Positions 49,031-49,543 of a DNA stretch of 49,543 nucleotides are shown here, in pieces (the stretch's first letter is position 1; the number at the start of each line of letters is the position of its first letter). Under the pieces are notes generated by a model that saw only the letters and a program-made list of their open reading frames with translations, ran no database searches and was not told where the DNA came from. The DNA is taken from NCBI GenBank assembly GCA_900547435.1, contig URGO01000002.1, forward strand, positions 1-49,543, given 5' to 3'. The position numbers and the translations under genes are program-made. This stretch comes from an uncultured Parabacteroides sp. Its GTDB lineage: Bacteria; Bacteroidota; Bacteroidia; Bacteroidales; Tannerellaceae.

Positions 49031-49543
49031 CTTTTAAATCTTCATCCGCATAGCGCAGGTTATGCAACGCCTTTAATGCATTCAACAATTGTTGTCCCCA
49101 ATAATCGCAAAAGTTCTGATAGCACAAAGCTACCGATTCCCGCATGACCACCTCGTTTCCTTCCCGGAAGAGGGCTACAATTATTTCTAGATCCTGATAG
49201 ACATCCGCCTGGTGCTCTGAAATAAACGCGGCTATCGTCGTATCTCTATATTGCATATCCTGATGAAAAGTGTCCAGATAGGTATCACGCTCTTCCAGCA
49301 ATCCGGCTATCCCGGAACGCACCGTTTCATACATATCCTCGGTAACATGATACTCCGGCTCATAGATATCGTCGGATTCCACTTTCGGCAATAGGGACGC
49401 TTTCAAGTAGAGTAAAGGAAGGATTTTGGTCGCTTTGTCTACAAAATCATACACCCCGTTGCGGGATGCTCCTTCCACAAACGAACAATATTCCAAAGCC
49501 ACCGAAACAAATACCAAGGAGAAGCGCGCGTAAATCGGAAACA
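49014..49543 (-). CDS. DUF5063 protein, partial
   Basis: This all-helical protein of unknown function matches DUF5063 by its ALEYCSFVEGA entry, the VDKATKILPLLYLKASLLPK helix and the NFCDYWGQQLLNALKALHNL end. The frame stays open to the window edge upstream of a TTG at 49517, reading F-P-I-Y-A-R-F-S, so the true start lies beyond the window. Its 3' end overlaps the exonuclease start by 11 to 17 bp, so the two are coupled. Confidence 0.82.
   Translation of the reverse strand, partial: FPIYARFSLVFVSVALEYCSFVEGASRNGVYDFVDKATKILPLLYLKASLLPKVESDDIYEPEYHVTEDMYETVRSGIAGLLEERDTYLDTFHQDMQYRDTTIAAFISEHQADVYQDLEIIVALFREGNEVVMRESVALCYQNFCDYWGQQLLNALKALHNLRYADEDLKDGDDR

Overview
The window reads as chromosomal DNA of a gut Bacteroidales, most likely Parabacteroides or a close relative. 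This rests on protein resemblances (GldH, RicT, LolA, bifunctional Nnr, a secreted GLUG-repeat protein whose C-terminus resembles the DUF6383 domain I associate with Parabacteroides), on near absence of Shine-Dalgarno sequences, and on Bacteroidetes-type promoters (TTTG, about 18-21 bp, TAnnTTTG) ahead of many genes. The species is an inference. Most of the window is housekeeping DNA; the unusual material is in the intergenic regions.

Layout. 1-2700 (minus): a [FeFe] hydrogenase with group-B-like motifs and a membrane 4Fe-4S protein in which an in-frame TGA replaces a cluster cysteine at the window edge. 2740-4048: a cassette bounded by 123-bp direct repeats, holding a HEPN Abi_2/AbiF-type protein and, directly behind its stop codon, a small structured RNA with its own promoter and terminator. 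4137-5052 (minus): a GNAT-type toxin-antitoxin pair with a 59-aa upstream partner, followed by a metallo-beta-lactamase-fold lipoprotein gene (5078-5944). 6074-10919: ricT, a frameshifted gldH, kdsB and a CPA2 antiporter. 10990-13658: an AlbA_2 protein, thyA and a DHFR gene. 13875-19457: a very large alpha-2-macroglobulin without the thioester motif. 19630-27729: ftsK, lolA, trxB, aminopeptidase P, gamma-carbonic anhydrase and the NAD(P)HX repair enzyme. 27730-28600: a gene-free composite repeat element. 28643-35410: hpt, adk, obgE, pgeF, a B3/4 protein, a small winged-helix protein, a coiled-coil protein, zapA, a hairpin RNA or terminator at a locus where 6S RNA is a possibility, and rny.

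35473-40293: a 5'-truncated beta-propeller pseudogene, a 107-bp palindromic element, the GLUG-repeat secreted protein, a roughly 260-nt structured RNA gene (38736-38998, minus) whose hairpin loops are complementary to one another, and a LolC/E-type permease. 40417-46941: an aminotransferase, a Gfo/Idh/MocA oxidoreductase, an alpha/beta hydrolase, an AraC regulator and a C1 peptidase. Between the last two lies an array of four TCAC-N4-GTGA palindromes spaced exactly 22 bp. 47122-49543: initiator tRNA-fMet with a terminator, then rlmI-like, 3'-5' exonuclease and DUF5063 genes (minus).

A theme throughout is intergenic arrays of 8-11-nt units (AAGTTTATGAG, AGTTGACAAG, GAAAATTGAAAATTG, TTAGTAGTTAGG and GAGTTAAAGGAGTTAG types), often arranged as direct repeats followed by an inverted copy, giving long hairpins at gene ends and sometimes running into coding sequence.

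The strongest candidates for an undescribed or under-described system are (1) the AbiF-type HEPN protein plus RNA cassette at 2740-4048, (2) the structured RNA at 38736-38998 and (3) the 22-bp-phased operator array at 45511-45605. All are read by eye; no searches or folding were run.
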